DNA of 64,000 bases from NCBI GenBank assembly GCA_031761405.1, contig JASEVX010000007.1, forward strand, positions 57,458,553-57,522,552, written 5' to 3'. This stretch comes from Serripes groenlandicus. Taxonomy: Eukaryota > Mollusca > Bivalvia > Cardiida > Cardiidae. Positions within the stretch are counted from its first letter, which is position 1. Every line of letters begins with the position of its first letter. Positions 33,173 through 44,055 of the stretch are shown in pieces. The position numbers and the translations under genes are program-made. The notes under the pieces are model-generated. The model saw nothing but the letters and a program-made list of their open reading frames with translations, did not search any database and was not told the DNA's origin.

Positions 33173-34085
33173 GGCGGGTTGTTTATTATATTTCCCGGGG
33201 TCAGTATTCGTATATCCATGCAGTTTAGTGTAAACATATTGTATTCGATATATGAAGAAGTTTATTTCAAATATAAATTCAATAGGCCACATGACCTGTG
33301 AGAAAAACAAAATACATTCGATATAGTAAGGCAGAATATCAACAATACAAACGATAAGTGCGAAAAGGATTGGGACGAAAGCGAAAAGCTTATATAGTTC
33401 CTCTCCATGTAGGGTCCCATTGTGGATATGGTAACATTTTAAAGGACTGTTTATCAGGCGTTGGTGATATTATCGGCTGTATTTCCTATCGTTATCTCTC
33501 CGCTCCTTCATAACTCTGCACTTTTGGTCGTTACTGATCATAGTAGAGGTGCTGGGGATTACGAATTCCAACGACCAATCGTCTATGTTTTTTTAATTGA
33601 TACTTTTACAGAATTAAAAATAGAAACACGTTACTATACACATTTTTTACTATCATCTTGCCAAAAAATCAGTGCCATAAGTGGTCCAGGAGCCGAGATA
33701 GAAAATCACGCTTCCTATCAATATTAAGGATTATTGGAGCGTTTAACTGAGTCCAATTCTCGCGAGAAGATAGAGAAAATTATGTTTTATGAAATGCGGT
33801 TTTCAACGAAATTCTACGATTTATGGTTTTTGAGATAAAATGACTAAAAATGAATTGCGGGTCGTATCTTATATTTCCCTGGGTCAGTTCTCTACATATT
33901 CGTTTATCCATGCAGTTTAGTGAAAACATATTGTATTAGATATAGGAAGGCACAATATCAACAATACAAACAATTAGTGCGAAAAGGATTGGGACGAAAG
34001 CGATAAGCTTATATAGTTTCTCTCCATGTAGGGTCCCATTGTGGATATGGTAACATTTTAAAGGACTTTATAGCAGGCGTTGGTC
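33173..34085. repeat. Direct duplication, about 290 and 225 bp copies
   Basis: Copy 1 is about 33,173-33,465 and copy 2 about 33,858-34,083. Shared phrases include ATCCATGCAGTTTAGTG, AGGATTGGGACGAAAGCG, CTCTCCATGTAGGGTCCCAT and TGTGGATATGGTAACATTTT. Copy 2 lacks about 70 bases that in copy 1 lie between two TTCGATATA-like words, consistent with a deletion between short repeats. Confidence 0.85.
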
Positions 34086-34411
34086 GATCGGTGTATGAAA
34101 TATGTTTTTCAAAGGTACTTCATTAAAAACGTCAAAGACATTCAAAGAAATAAAACGCTGTGAAAACATGAAGGGAAATATGTTATCATTATCGCACATC
34201 TTCGTTCTTACTTTATGAATGTACCATCTTTAAAAAATAAAAATTCCAACAGAAAATCTTATCCCTGTGTTTTCAAAGTGCGAGACAAGTATCTCCAGAC
34301 GAAAGGGAAACTCCCGAGGCGATCACAGTACATATAACATTCCTTGCTAGATTCATAATAATGGGACCTTGGCGTAGTAAAATACTACATTTAGGAATTC
34401 TCGAAATTCAC

Positions 34412-36790
34412 TGTTTTATGTGTTTACACCGCTTTCAACACTTTTTAAGTTTTGTCATGGCGTTTCCGACCATGGTAAGTCACCAGTCCACTTATCCTGA
34501 CACGAGCCAGTCAGTCGTAATGCTAACACCTCAATCCTGACACGAGCTAGCCAGTCGTTATGCTAACACCTCAATTCTGACACGTGCCAGTCAGTCGTTA
34601 TGCTAACACCTCGATCCTGACACGAGCCAGTCAGTCGTTATGCTAACACCTCAATCCTGACACGTGCCAAGCAGTCGTAATGCTAACACCTCAATCCTGA
34701 CACGAGCCAGTCAGTCGGAATGCTAACACCTCAATCCTGACACGAGCCAGTCAGTCATTATGCTAACACCTCAATCCTGACACCATCCAGTCAGTCGTAA
34801 TGCTAACACCTCAATCCTGACACGAGCCAGTCAGTCGTAATGCTAACCTCTCAATCCTGACACGAGCCAGTCAGTCGTAATGCTAACACCTCAGTCCTGA
34901 CACGAGCCAGTCAGTCGTTATGCTAACACCTCAATCCTGACACGAGCCAGTAAGTCCTTATGCTAACACCTCAATCCTGACACGAGCCAGTCAGTCGTTA
35001 TGCTAACATCTCAATCCTGACACGAGCCAGTCAGTCGTTATGCTAACATCTCAATCCTGACACCAGTCAGTCAGTCGTAATGCTAACACCTCAACCCTGA
35101 CACGAGTCAGTCAGTCGTTATGCTAACACCTCAATCCTGACACGAGCCAGTCAGTCGTAATGCTAACCTCTGAATCCTGACACGAGTCAGTCAGTCGTAA
35201 TGATAACACCTCAATCCTGACACGAGCCAGTCAGTCGTTATGCTAACATCTCAATCCTGCCACGAGCCAGTCAGTCGTAATGATAACACCTCAATCCTGA
35301 CACGAGCCAGTCAGTCCTTATGCTAACACCTCAATCCTCACACGAGCCAGTCAGTCCTTATGCTAACACCTCAATCCTCACACGAGCCAGTCAGTCGTTA
35401 TGCTAACATATCAATCCTGACACGAGCCACTCAGTCGTTATGCTAACATCTCAATCCTGACACCAGTCAGTCAGTCGTAATGCTAACACCTCAACCCTGA
35501 CACGAGTCAGTCAGTCGTTATGCTAACACCTCAATCCTGACACGAGCCAGTCAGTCGTAATGCTAACCTCTGAAGCCTGACACGAGTCAGTCAGTCGTAA
35601 TGATAACACCTCAATCCTGACACGAGCCAGTCAGTCGTTATGCTAACATCTCAATCCTGCCACGAGCCAGTCAGTCGTAATGATAACACCTCAATCCTGC
35701 CACGAGCCAGTCAGTCGTTATGCTAACACCTCAATCCTGACACGAGCCAGTCAGTCGTTATGCTAACACCTCAATCCTGACACGAGCCAGTCAGTCGTTA
35801 TGCTAACATCTCAATCCTGACACGAGCCAGTCAGTCGTTATGCTAACATCTCAATCCTGACACGAGTCAGTCAGTCGTAATGCTAACACCTCAATCCTGA
35901 CACCAGTCAGTCAGTCGTTATGCTAACACCTCAATCCTGACACGAGCCAGTCAGTCGTTATGCTAACATCTCAATCCTGCCACGAGCCAGTCAGTCGTTA
36001 TGCTAACACCTCAATCCTGACACGAGCCAGTCAGTCGTAATGCTAACACCTCAATCCTGACACGAGCCAGTCCGTCGTAATGCTAACCCCTCAATCCTGA
36101 CACGAGCCAGTCAGTCGTTATGCTAACATCTCAATCCTGACACGAGTCAGTCAGTCGTAATGCTAACACATCAATCCTGACACCAGTCAGTCAGTCGTTA
36201 TGCTAACACCTCAATCCTGACACGAGCCAGTCAGTCGTTATGCTAACACCTCAATCCTGACACGAGCCAGTCAGTCGTAATGCTAACACCTCAATCCTGA
36301 CACGAGCCAGTCAGTCGTAATGCTAACACCTCAATCCTGACAACAGCCAGTCAGTCGTAATGCTAACACCTCAATCCTGACACGAGCCAGTCAGTCGTAA
36401 TGCTAACACCTCAATCCTGACACCAGTCAGTCAGTCGTTATGCTAACACCTCAATCCTGACACGAGCCAGTCAGTCGTTATGCTAACACCTCAATCCTGA
36501 CACGAGCCAGTCAGTCGTAATGCTAACACCTCAATCCTGACACGAGCCAGTCAGTCGTAATGCTTACACCTCAATCCTGATAACAGCCAGTCAGTCGTAA
36601 TGCTAACACCTCAATCCTGACACGAGCCAGTCAGTCGTTATGCTAACACCTCAATCCTGACACGAGCCAGTCAGTCGTAATGCTAAACCATTTTTAAGTT
36701 ATTTGGTATGACCCGGCCGTGGATCGAACCCACGACTCCCCGAACCCGAGTCGGACGATCTTCCACTTCACGGAGGTCGTCGTTGTTATT
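34412..36790 (-). mobile_element. SINE-B copy with interior expanded into a minisatellite
   Basis: Antisense SINE-B. The left side (34,420-34,480) has the 3' end: GTTTACACCGCTTTCAACAC, GTCATGGCG, GGTAAGTCACCAGTCCACTT. The right side (36,705-36,785) has the tRNA-like head, with antisense box B GGATCGAACCC inside GACCCGGCCGTGGATCGAAC. Between them the SINE phrase TCCTGACAC-GAGCCAGTCAG-TCGTAATGCTAACACC is repeated. The intact counterpart of that phrase is in sense at 54,112-54,148. Confidence 0.88.
34490..36685. repeat. 40-bp minisatellite, about 55 units
   Basis: The unit is TCAATCCTGACACGAGCCAG + TCAGTCGTAATGCTAACACC with a few recurrent variants (GTTA/GTAA, CACC/CATC, CACGAG/CACCAG, CCAG/TCAG). 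The period is constant at 40. Variant patterns repeat at larger spacing, for example the 35,061-35,330 pattern recurs at 35,461-35,730. Confidence 0.97.
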
Positions 36791-36905
36791 GGCGTGGCCT
36801 TACTTCTGGTTGATCCGTGGTTCGGGAAATTCGCACTATTCTTACTACTTTCTAATAATGCATGATTTCTTGGTCGGAAACAAAACTGTCTAGATATGTT
36901 TTAAC
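36791..36905. other. Unassigned
   Basis: A short stretch between SINE head and FB-1; nothing is recognised. Confidence 0.3.
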
Positions 36906-37050
36906 ATTGAACAGAGGTCAAGATAAGGAGGGGATAATCAGCCATTTTCCTTACAATACTGATGCGATTCTTCTGAGTACCCATAACATAGGGTTATAGG
37001 ATCAAATATGAGATTTGAGAACATGTAAAACGCCCACCCCTTATCTAAAG
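36906..37050. repeat. FB-1 element, left arm deleted
   Basis: GTCAAGATAAGGAGGGGATA at the left and GCGATTCTTCTGAGTACCCA, TAACATAGGG and AAACGCCCACCCCTTATC at the right. The left arm of the core palindrome is missing. Confidence 0.65.
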
Positions 37051-37595
37051 TTCCGGTTTTAGTACTTTTGTGCACGTACATCAATAACCACCATGCATGT
37101 AAATAAAAGAGAAAGAATAAAAGGAAATCAATAAAAAAAAAAAGACAGCTGGAATGCTCAAAGACAGTTTCTATAGTATCTCAATCTTTTAGACTTGGGC
37201 GTTTTACACGAAATAACTCCTGTTAATTAAAAGTTCAATCTCTTTGACATGAAATCCAGCTTCTTATTTCATTTGCGTTCTTGGTACATTTAGATATGTT
37301 TAGTCAGTTATCTTAAAATCGACATATTTGTATGTAGTCAGCAAAATTAACTGCGATGATTTATCTTATTCGTGAAGTTTGGTAGTTTCAATTGTTTTTA
37401 ATTCCAAAATCAGCGTTTATTCAGTTGCAGTACATACAATGCAATATATTTTATTGCATAAAATAACACACACTATAATTATATACGTGTATATGAAAGA
37501 CGATAACAAAATTACAAACGGAAAAATGGATTTTTCCGGAAAAAAGGATTTTTCCAGAAGAATTTACAAATTTTTGCTGTAGATTTGTAGTTTGT
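37051..37595. other. Unassigned AT-rich DNA
   Basis: No gene is recognised. Confidence 0.3.
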
Positions 37596-37597
37596 GT

Positions 37598-37705
37598 AAC
37601 TGACTTTCCCCCATAGAACTCATCTGCATCAGACGACTTGTAAAATACCTCGGTAAAATAATGGAAAATATCTTTAAATTAAAGTATAATTATTTATCAC
37701 ATGAC
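37598..37705 (+). mobile_element. PB-1 left-half remnant
   Basis: GACTTTCCCCCATAGAACTC, CTGCATCAGACGACTTGTAA and GGAAAATATCTTTAAATTAA keep the left-half order of PB-1. The hairpin is absent here, but a hairpin scrap lies at 38,166-38,226. Confidence 0.5.
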
Positions 37706-38007
37706 AATGCTTGTATCCAATGTAATATACCCATTACGTATTTCTTTATATTTGACACGTGTAATATAACATGACCGAATCACTATTTGTGTATTCATCC
37801 GCAAATGTTTACAAAATGGCTGAGAACATGTATCTAGTAAACACAAACGTCACGATAGATGGACGAGGTAACGGGACCATTATCGGTCATAAAAATATAT
37901 TTTTGTGTTATTAGTTAAGTCTATTAAGTATTACATGTTGGGACTATTTTCTGGCAGTGAAAAAACGATTTTCTTTTTGTGTTTCGTCATGTGATAAAAA
38001 GAATCTG

Positions 38008-38143
38008 ACATTCGTTGTCACTTCATAAAGTTTTATTACTCGTCAAAGAAATGTGTTATTAAGCTTGCCAACGGCTCGCTTTATAACACATTTCTTGAAC
38101 TCGTTTAATAAAACTTTATATAAAATGACAACTCATGTCAGAT
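38008..38143. repeat. Long imperfect palindrome (foldback)
   Basis: Left-arm blocks are ATCTGACATTCGTTGTCA, TAAAGTTTTATTA and GAAATGTGTTATTAAGC. They pair with GCTTTATAACACATTTC, TAATAAAACTTTA and TGACAACTCATGTCAGAT in mirror order around a short centre near 38,070-38,078. The span is about 135 bp. Confidence 0.82.
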
Positions 38144-38159
38144 CCTATATATATTTTAA

Positions 38160-38230
38160 GTCAATATAGCAATAGGGTAAATTGCTCATTATGAGCAAAT
38201 TCTTCTTTGGCCACAATGTTTTCAAGTATA
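38160..38230 (+). mobile_element. PB-1 hairpin scrap
   Basis: GCAATAGGGTAAATTGCTCA, TTATGAGCAAATTCTTC and TGGCCACAATGTTTTCAAG match the PB-1 hairpin. Confidence 0.5.
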
Positions 38231-38544
38231 ATCCACTGCAGGTAGGTAAGTTTTAAAACAATCAGTTACCTAAGAACAGTTACTATTTAAGTCGATAGCA
38301 GTCTGCAAAGGTGACTTAACAACTGAGACGATAATGTCCTTGAAATAAACGTGACTAACAAGAATGAGTTGACTGTTCCCCTTGGAATCAACAGCCAGTT
38401 TATTTATGTGACACATTACTACATCATAGTGATTATAGAACTATTTACGTGATAGATAATGCTTGTTGTCGCCTGCTTTTAATACACATGGGGAAAATAT
38501 TAAACCATGATGAACTTTTGTTTTTTGTTTAATGTAATCACTAG

Positions 38545-38673
38545 TTGAGAACAATGTGTGAAATTGAGAAATATCTCCTTTAGAGCTATTTATCTTATTT
38601 TTTTCCAGAATTATTTAAAAAAAAAAACGTCTGCTGCTACTTTAAATCGAGTTTATATCAGGGAAATGGTTAA
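38545..38673 (+). mobile_element. PB-1 right-half remnant
   Basis: AACAATGTGTGAAATTGAG, a weak hairpin, ACGTCTGCTGCTACTTTAAA and ATATCAGGGAAATGGTTAA form the right end. Confidence 0.55.
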
Positions 38674-38710
38674 CTTGACATGCGCAGGTAGTAATACCAT
38701 TGGTTTGAAC

Positions 38711-38964
38711 CCAAACAATCACGTGTTCTTTAACAGTCTCGCCAAACAATCACGAGTTCTTCCACAGTCTCGCCAAACAATCACGCGTTCTTCCACAGTC
38801 TCGCCAAACAATCACGCGTTCTTCCACAGTTCGCCAAACAATCACGTGTTCTTCCACAGTCTCGCCAAACAATCACGTGTTCTTCCACAGTCTCGCCAAA
38901 CAATCACGTGTTCTTCCACAGTCTCGCCAAACAATCACGTGTTCTTCCACAGTCTCGCCAAACT
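38711..38964. repeat. 31-bp minisatellite, about 8 units
   Basis: The unit is CCAAACAATCACGTGTTCTT + CCACAGTCTCG, with one slightly shortened unit near 38,830. Most units contain CACGTG or CACGCG/CACGAG. Because 31 is not a multiple of three, a 186-codon open frame crosses the array cycling through all frames; I regard that frame as a by-product. Confidence 0.95.
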
Positions 38965-39026
38965 CTTCGTTTTCCACAGACGTATGTCGTACAAGTACAA
39001 ACTGCACGTTGCAAGTACCAACTGTT

Positions 39027-39258
39027 TAAACCCTTTCCCACATACAACACATCTCCAGCAAACGACTTTTAAAGCATCTTCTCAAAAGTATAACAATTCT
39101 GCAAATGTGAAAGTATAGATATTATATAGATTGAAAAACATTGGGACAAAAGGAGAAATTGCTCATTATGAGCAATTTCTCCTTTTCTCTCAATGTTTTC
39201 AAAAGTTGGCTGCTGCAGAGGCCTCAGATAGCGGCGTCTATGTGGTAAAGGGGCTTAA
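39027..39258 (+). mobile_element. PB-1 MITE, diverged
   Basis: TTTAAACCCTTTCCCACATAC to GGCGTCTATGTGGTAAAGGGGC. The hairpin is perfect at the apex (GGAGAAATTGCTCATTATGA / GAGCAATTTCTCC). Confidence 0.85.
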
Positions 39259-39369
39259 AGCCAGTTGTAAACAAACTCAGCGTGGTTTCGAGACGCACAT
39301 TGCATGGATGACGGTACCTTGTTATTTTATTCCATTGTATTTCATCATGTAAGTGATATAATAGGAGTG

Positions 39370-39620
39370 AGTAAGACGTGAGTAACACGTGTTTACAATC
39401 AATTCCTATCGGAGGCACATTAAATGGAATTACTTCGGTATTAAAGGTATACGGAAACGTGTTCTTTCCTAGAGCGTTTGTCATGCTTTCGGTCTTTCAT
39501 TCAGGAAAAGTGACACGTCACGTGGAAGAGGGGTATAATGGTGTGTGCGTATCCAAGCTTCGGGATTCGCTCCCATCTTTCGATCGTTCCGTATTTGGGG
39601 GTTTTAATACAGCCTAGCGA
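39370..39620. other. Less AT-rich unique stretch, unidentified
   Basis: Open frames exist on both strands, and a plus-strand frame of about 79 codons ends at 39,617. No domain or splice pattern is convincing. Confidence 0.2.
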
Positions 39621-39687
39621 TATTTTTATGTTTCGACTAACTTTGAGGAAACAAATTAAGCTTATAGTCATAAATAGTCGTGGATGT

Positions 39688-39760
39688 TTTAATTTACCTT
39701 TTCCAACCTGTAAACGCAAGTCAATGCAACTGCAGCAGACGACCTTAGGTTATAATTATT
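39688..39760 (-). mobile_element. PB-1 left-arm remnant abutting array
   Basis: TTTACCTTTTCCAACCTGTAAACGC and CTGCAGCAGACGACC form the terminal arm. The tandem array starts within about 30 bases. Confidence 0.5.
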
Positions 39761-39764
39761 GTGA

Positions 39765-41062
39765 GAGAAAATAGTCCTGTCGTTAAGTCATTAGGGCGGT
39801 TAGACTTATTAACAGAGAATATATCTGCCGCAAAGTTCATTAGGGCGGTTAGACTTATTGACAGAGAATATATCTGCCGCAAAAGTCATTAGGGCGGTTA
39901 GACTTATGAACAGAGAATATTCCTGTCGCAAATTCCACTAAGGCGTTGAGATTTAGTGACAGACAATATATCTGCCGCAAAAGTCATTAGGGCGGTTAGA
40001 CTTATTGACAAAGAATATATCTGCCACAAAGTTCATTAGGGCGGTTAGGACTAATTGACAGAGAATATATATATATCGCAAAGTCTATTAGGGCGATAAG
40101 ACTTATTGACAGAGAATATCCCGGTCATAAATTTCACGCGGTTAGACTTATTGACAGAGAATATTCCTGTCGCAAACTCTATTAGGTTGGCATGACTTAT
40201 TGACAGAGAATATATCTGTCGCAAAGGCTATTAGGGCGGTTAGACTTATTGACAAAGCATATTCCTGTCGCAAACACTATTAGGTCGGCAAGACTTATTG
40301 ACAGAAAATATATCTGCCGCCAAGTTAATTAGGGTGGTTAGCCTTATTGACAGATAATATCCCGGTCGCGAACTCTATTAGGTCGGCAAGACTTATTGAC
40401 AAAGAATATATCTGTTGCAAAGTCTATTAGGTCGGCAAGACTTATTGACAGAGAATATTCATGTCGCAAAGTATATTAGGTCGGCAAGACTTATTGACAG
40501 ATAATATTCCTGTCGCAAAGTCTATTAGGTCGGCAAGACTTATAGACAGAATATTCCAGTCGCAATGTCTTTTAGGTCGGCAAGACTTATTGACAGAGAA
40601 TATTCCTGTCGCAAAGTTCATTAGGGCGCTTAGACTTATTGACACAGAATATCCCTGTCGCAAACTCTATTAGGTCGGCAAGACTTATTGACAGAGAATA
40701 TTCCTGTCGCAAACTCTATTAGGTCGGCAAGACTTATATACAAAGAATATTCCTGTCGCAAACTCTATTAGGTCGGCAAGACTTATTGGCAAATAATATC
40801 CCTGTCGAAAAGTCTATTAGGTCGGCTAGACTTATTGACAAAGACTATCCCTGTCGCAAACTCTATTAGGTCGGCAAGACTTATTGGCAGAGAAAATTCC
40901 TGTCGCAAAATCTATTAGGTCGGCAAGACTTATAGACAGAGAATATTCCTGTCGCAAAGTCTATTAGGTCGACAAGACTTATAGACAGAGAATATTCCAG
41001 CCGCAAAGTCCATTAGGGTGTTAACAATTATTGACAGAGAATTTCCCGATCGCAAAATCATT
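39765..41062. repeat. 49-bp minisatellite, main block
   Basis: The unit is GCAAAGTCTATTAGGTCGGC + AAGACTTATTGACAGAGAAT + ATTCCTGTC, about 26 copies. Left-hand units prefer CATTAGGGCGGTTAG and TATATCTGCC, and later units prefer TATTAGGTCGGCAAG and TATTCCTGTC. The array is thus graded from one variant to another. Confidence 0.95.
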
Positions 41063-41159
41063 GATTGGTTGAAAAAGATAGCCACTAGGCAGCATCAGAA
41101 AGTGTCAAACGACTTCTCTTCGTAAACCATTGGAACGATATCAACCAAACTTCATAGTA

Positions 41160-41450
41160 ATGTCGTTGGGACGGTTAGACTTATTCACAGAGAATATTCA
41201 AGTCACAAAGTTAGAATTAGTGACAGAGAATATTAAAGTCGCAAAGTTCACTAAGGCGGTTAGACTTAGTGACAGAGAATATATCTGCCGCAAAGTTCAC
41301 TATTAGGACGATTAGACTTATTGACAAAGAATATACCTATCGCAAACTCTATTTCGGCGGCTATACTTATTGACAGAGAATACTCCTGTCGCAAAGTCCA
41401 TTGGGGTTGAAAGACTCATACAACAGACAATATCCCTGTCGTAAAGTGGG
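41160..41450. repeat. 49-bp minisatellite, detached degenerate block
   Basis: GGACGGTTAGACTTATTCAC and later units continue the array after about 100 bases of other sequence. They are more divergent than the main block. Confidence 0.85.
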
Positions 41451-41550
41451 TGGTTTTCCTATGACTAGATTACAATTCATATGATTGAAGTGTAAAGGTC
41501 TGTGAAATATGATAAAAATCAATATAAATTGACAGATGCGAAATAAGATC

Positions 41551-41661
41551 ACAGAACCGATATCGTTTACCTGGTTCAAGGCTTGTGTGTCAATTGTGAA
41601 TTAACACAGAACCGATATCGTTTACCTGGTTCCAGGCTTGTGTGTCAATTGTGAATTAACT
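41551..41661. repeat. Tandem duplication, 55-bp unit x2
   Basis: ACAGAACCGATATCGTTTAC, CTGGTTC(A/C)AGGCTTGTGT and GTCAATTGTGAATTAA occur twice back to back with one difference. This is a recent duplication. Confidence 0.95.
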
Positions 41662-42345
41662 GTATCATGTTCGAACGGGTCCAAGTCCATGCTATTGCAT
41701 GACACAAATAGGAGTGCGATCAGTCACGTGTAAACAGTAACAATTAAGCCGCGTTGAGAAAAAAACGTTCCTACTGCAATACGTTTAGATCTACAGCAGA
41801 CTGTTTGGCTTGGGCATTTGGTCAGTCTTCGTTGGTCTTTTATCAGTAACTTAATCTTCATTATCGCTGTAATGGAAGTTCATAGTTTGTCATCACATGT
41901 ACATCTAAAACCGATATTGTCCATTGTTCCGCATTCCAGTCCGAACGATGGCTTTCAGGTGCAGCGGTACGCATCAGTCTCTAGTGTGATTATAGTGTAT
42001 TAAATCGGCTTCCACTGATGTATGGGGAAAAACGGGAAATACACGGGAATAATGAGTCATTGATGTTGTTCAGTATTTTTGTTTTGTTTTTATTACAGCC
42101 TTTATTTCTATTTCTCTTAAACATTCATATTGGGGTTTAACGTCCCAAAAGTAGCAACTAATTCAGGAAGAAAATGAGAATGTTTATAAGTGTGTTAAAA
42201 AGCTGTTTATTACGGAGTTAGTATTTGGATACACGGGCTGATCCAGATCTACACTTTACTTTTAGGCCAGGTTGTACCATCTAGCATGGTCAGGTTCATA
42301 AAGGTTTATTATTGGTCTACAGAGGTCACACAATACGCCGACGTC
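41662..42345. other. Unassigned DNA
   Basis: An open frame through 41,761-42,003 contains a hydrophobic stretch but no credible start or domain, so no gene is called. Confidence 0.3.
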
Positions 42346-42348
42346 TTT

Positions 42349-42560
42349 TTAACCCTTTCCCTCATACGACAATTCTGCAGCAGACGACTTAGAACGTATT
42401 TTGTTAAAACATAAAAAATCTCCATAATTGAATGGATGACCTAAGACTAAAAGTGGAAAACATTGTGGTAAAAGGAAAAATTGCACGTTTTGTGCAATTT
42501 CTTCTTTTGTCACTATGTTTTCAAAAAGTCGTCTGCTGCAGAGGAGTCCGAAAGCGTCCG
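42349..42560 (+). mobile_element. PB-1 MITE, right terminus lost
   Basis: TTAACCCTTTCCCTCATACG start and a CAC/GTG hairpin (GCACGTTTTGTGC). It ends at AGAGGAGTCCGAAAGCGTCC and continues into CAATCAATCAACGC, which resembles a SINE tail. Confidence 0.88.
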
Positions 42561-43055
42561 ACTAATCAATCAACGCAATAGTAAAACTTCAAATCATAGC
42601 ATGGTAGGAAACTTTGATTAGACTGAAATTGCCCGTTTGGAGATATTCCTCCATTCCAGTCCATGCTTTTTTTACTTTAAAATGTTTTATTGCCCACAAA
42701 AAAAACATATACAGAATAAATGTGATAGGCAAACGGGTCTGGTCTCAAGTTTTCACAACTTAAATACTGCCCACCGCTTTTGAAATTACAAACATTTTTA
42801 TTTTGTCTCTTAATACTTCCTCGATATAATTTTTCGGAGACAAATATACATGTATTCAGGTAAGGCAATATTTCCGGGGTCAAGTGTCATACGAGCACAA
42901 CCATATCCAAAGCAAGATAATGATGTGCATGCCCTGCACAAAACCACCAATGCTTTTTAACTCTATATATACTTACAAGTATGCAGAATAAACGTATTTA
43001 ATTGAGGTTTCCAAAGCAGGCGATACATCACAAACTAGTATAGCTTATTTCAGTT
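42561..43055. other. Unassigned DNA
   Basis: AAAATGTTTTATTGCCCACA (42,679) may be the 3' end of an antisense retroelement. Nothing firm is seen. Confidence 0.3.
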
Positions 43056-43057
43056 AT

Positions 43058-43095
43058 ATTAACCCTTTCCCACATACAGCATATTCAATGCAGAG
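43058..43095 (+). mobile_element. PB-1 left-end stub
   Basis: TTAACCCTTTCCCACATACAG only. Confidence 0.55.
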
Positions 43096-43195
43096 TTAAA
43101 CTCCGTTTTAATTTCAATATGTGAACAAATCATGTTTGTACAACAAATAAAACAAATAAAACAGGCAATAATCTCGATATGTTATGGTTTGAATG

Positions 43196-43553
43196 CACGG
43201 GGTATGTAGTAGTTTAGTAGTTAGACAGTATGCCTCGCGAGCGGGAGACCAGGGTTCGATCCCCGGTCGGGTCATACCAACGATAGGCTTGACTTCATAT
43301 CTTGGCGCTCCTCTGTGGTGTAATGGTAAAGCGTCCACCTCAGGTGCGGAAGTCGGTGGTTCAATCCCTGGCCGGGTCATACAAACTGGTAGTAATGACT
43401 GGCTTCCTTGGCGCTCAGCGTTGCGGGGTTAGCATTACGACTGACTGGCTGGTGTCAGGATAAATGGACCAGTAGTACTGGTAACTTACCCAAATAACGC
43501 CGTGATATAAATGAACAATTGTTGGAAACGGCGTAAAACACCAAACAATTAAT
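43196..43553 (+). mobile_element. SINE-B with two tRNA-like heads in tandem
   Basis: The first head, 43,200-43,275, has box A-like TTTAGTAGTTAGACAG and box B GGTTCGATCCC, ending GGTCGGGTCATACC. The second head, 43,310-43,381, has GTGGTGTAATGGTAAAGCG and GGTTCAATCCC, ending GCCGGGTCATAC. The usual body follows (GGGGTTAGCATTACGACTGA, GGACCAGTAGTACTGG), then the 3' end (AACGCCGTGATATAAATG, GAAACGGCGTAAAACACC) and a CAAT-type tail. Confidence 0.85.
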
Positions 43554-43555
43554 TG

Positions 43556-43700
43556 GCGTTCAAGGTTGCGCAGATAGCATTACAATCGATACATCTATGT
43601 TAGGATAAATAGTACCGTTAGTACGGGTAATTTACCCATGTAAAGGAATGATATAACTGAAATACTGTCGAAAGCGGCTTTAAACACAATTCATAAAACA
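43556..43700 (+). mobile_element. SINE-B, degraded headless copy
   Basis: GGCGTTCAAGGTTGCGCAGA, AGCATTACAATCGATACATC, GATATAACTGAAATACTGTC and AAGCGGCTTTAAACAC. It directly follows the previous copy. Confidence 0.65.
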
Positions 43701-44055
43701 AACGAACAGTTTAGCTTCAATAAAGAATTCACCTATGAATGAGATGAATTATTTTCCTCGTAAGTATACCCGATTGTTTTCATTTTCTTTTTTTCTTTCA
43801 ATAGTTGGTGTATTTATTTATATGCGTGTATAAAATAGTAAATATAAAGCATGTCCTTTACGTTTAAGTATATGTCTACGTTTTTTGAACGAAAATGAAG
43901 TTGAACATTTGTACACAAATTATTGTTTTTTCTGTGGTCTCAGTAAAATAAATAGATACTCGTATACAATCATTATATGTATATTGATTGAATGTAATGT
44001 TATTGATCAAAACGTTAGTTGTAATAGGAACATGGTCAAACTGCTGACCATTTGT
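43701..44055. other. Unassigned AT-rich DNA
   Basis: Nothing is recognised. Confidence 0.3.

Noticed and set aside
34490..36685. CRISPR-like array
   Set aside because: The whole 40-bp unit repeats without unique spacers, in a eukaryotic SINE context.
38558..39118. 186-codon open frame, longest without N
   Set aside because: It crosses a 31-bp tandem array and cycles through the three frames of the repeat, flanked by PB-1 remnants. A chance frame, not a gene.
43200..43381. Two tRNA genes
   Set aside because: Box A/B motifs are present, but both lead into SINE body and tail and the cloverleaf stems are imperfect. They are SINE heads.
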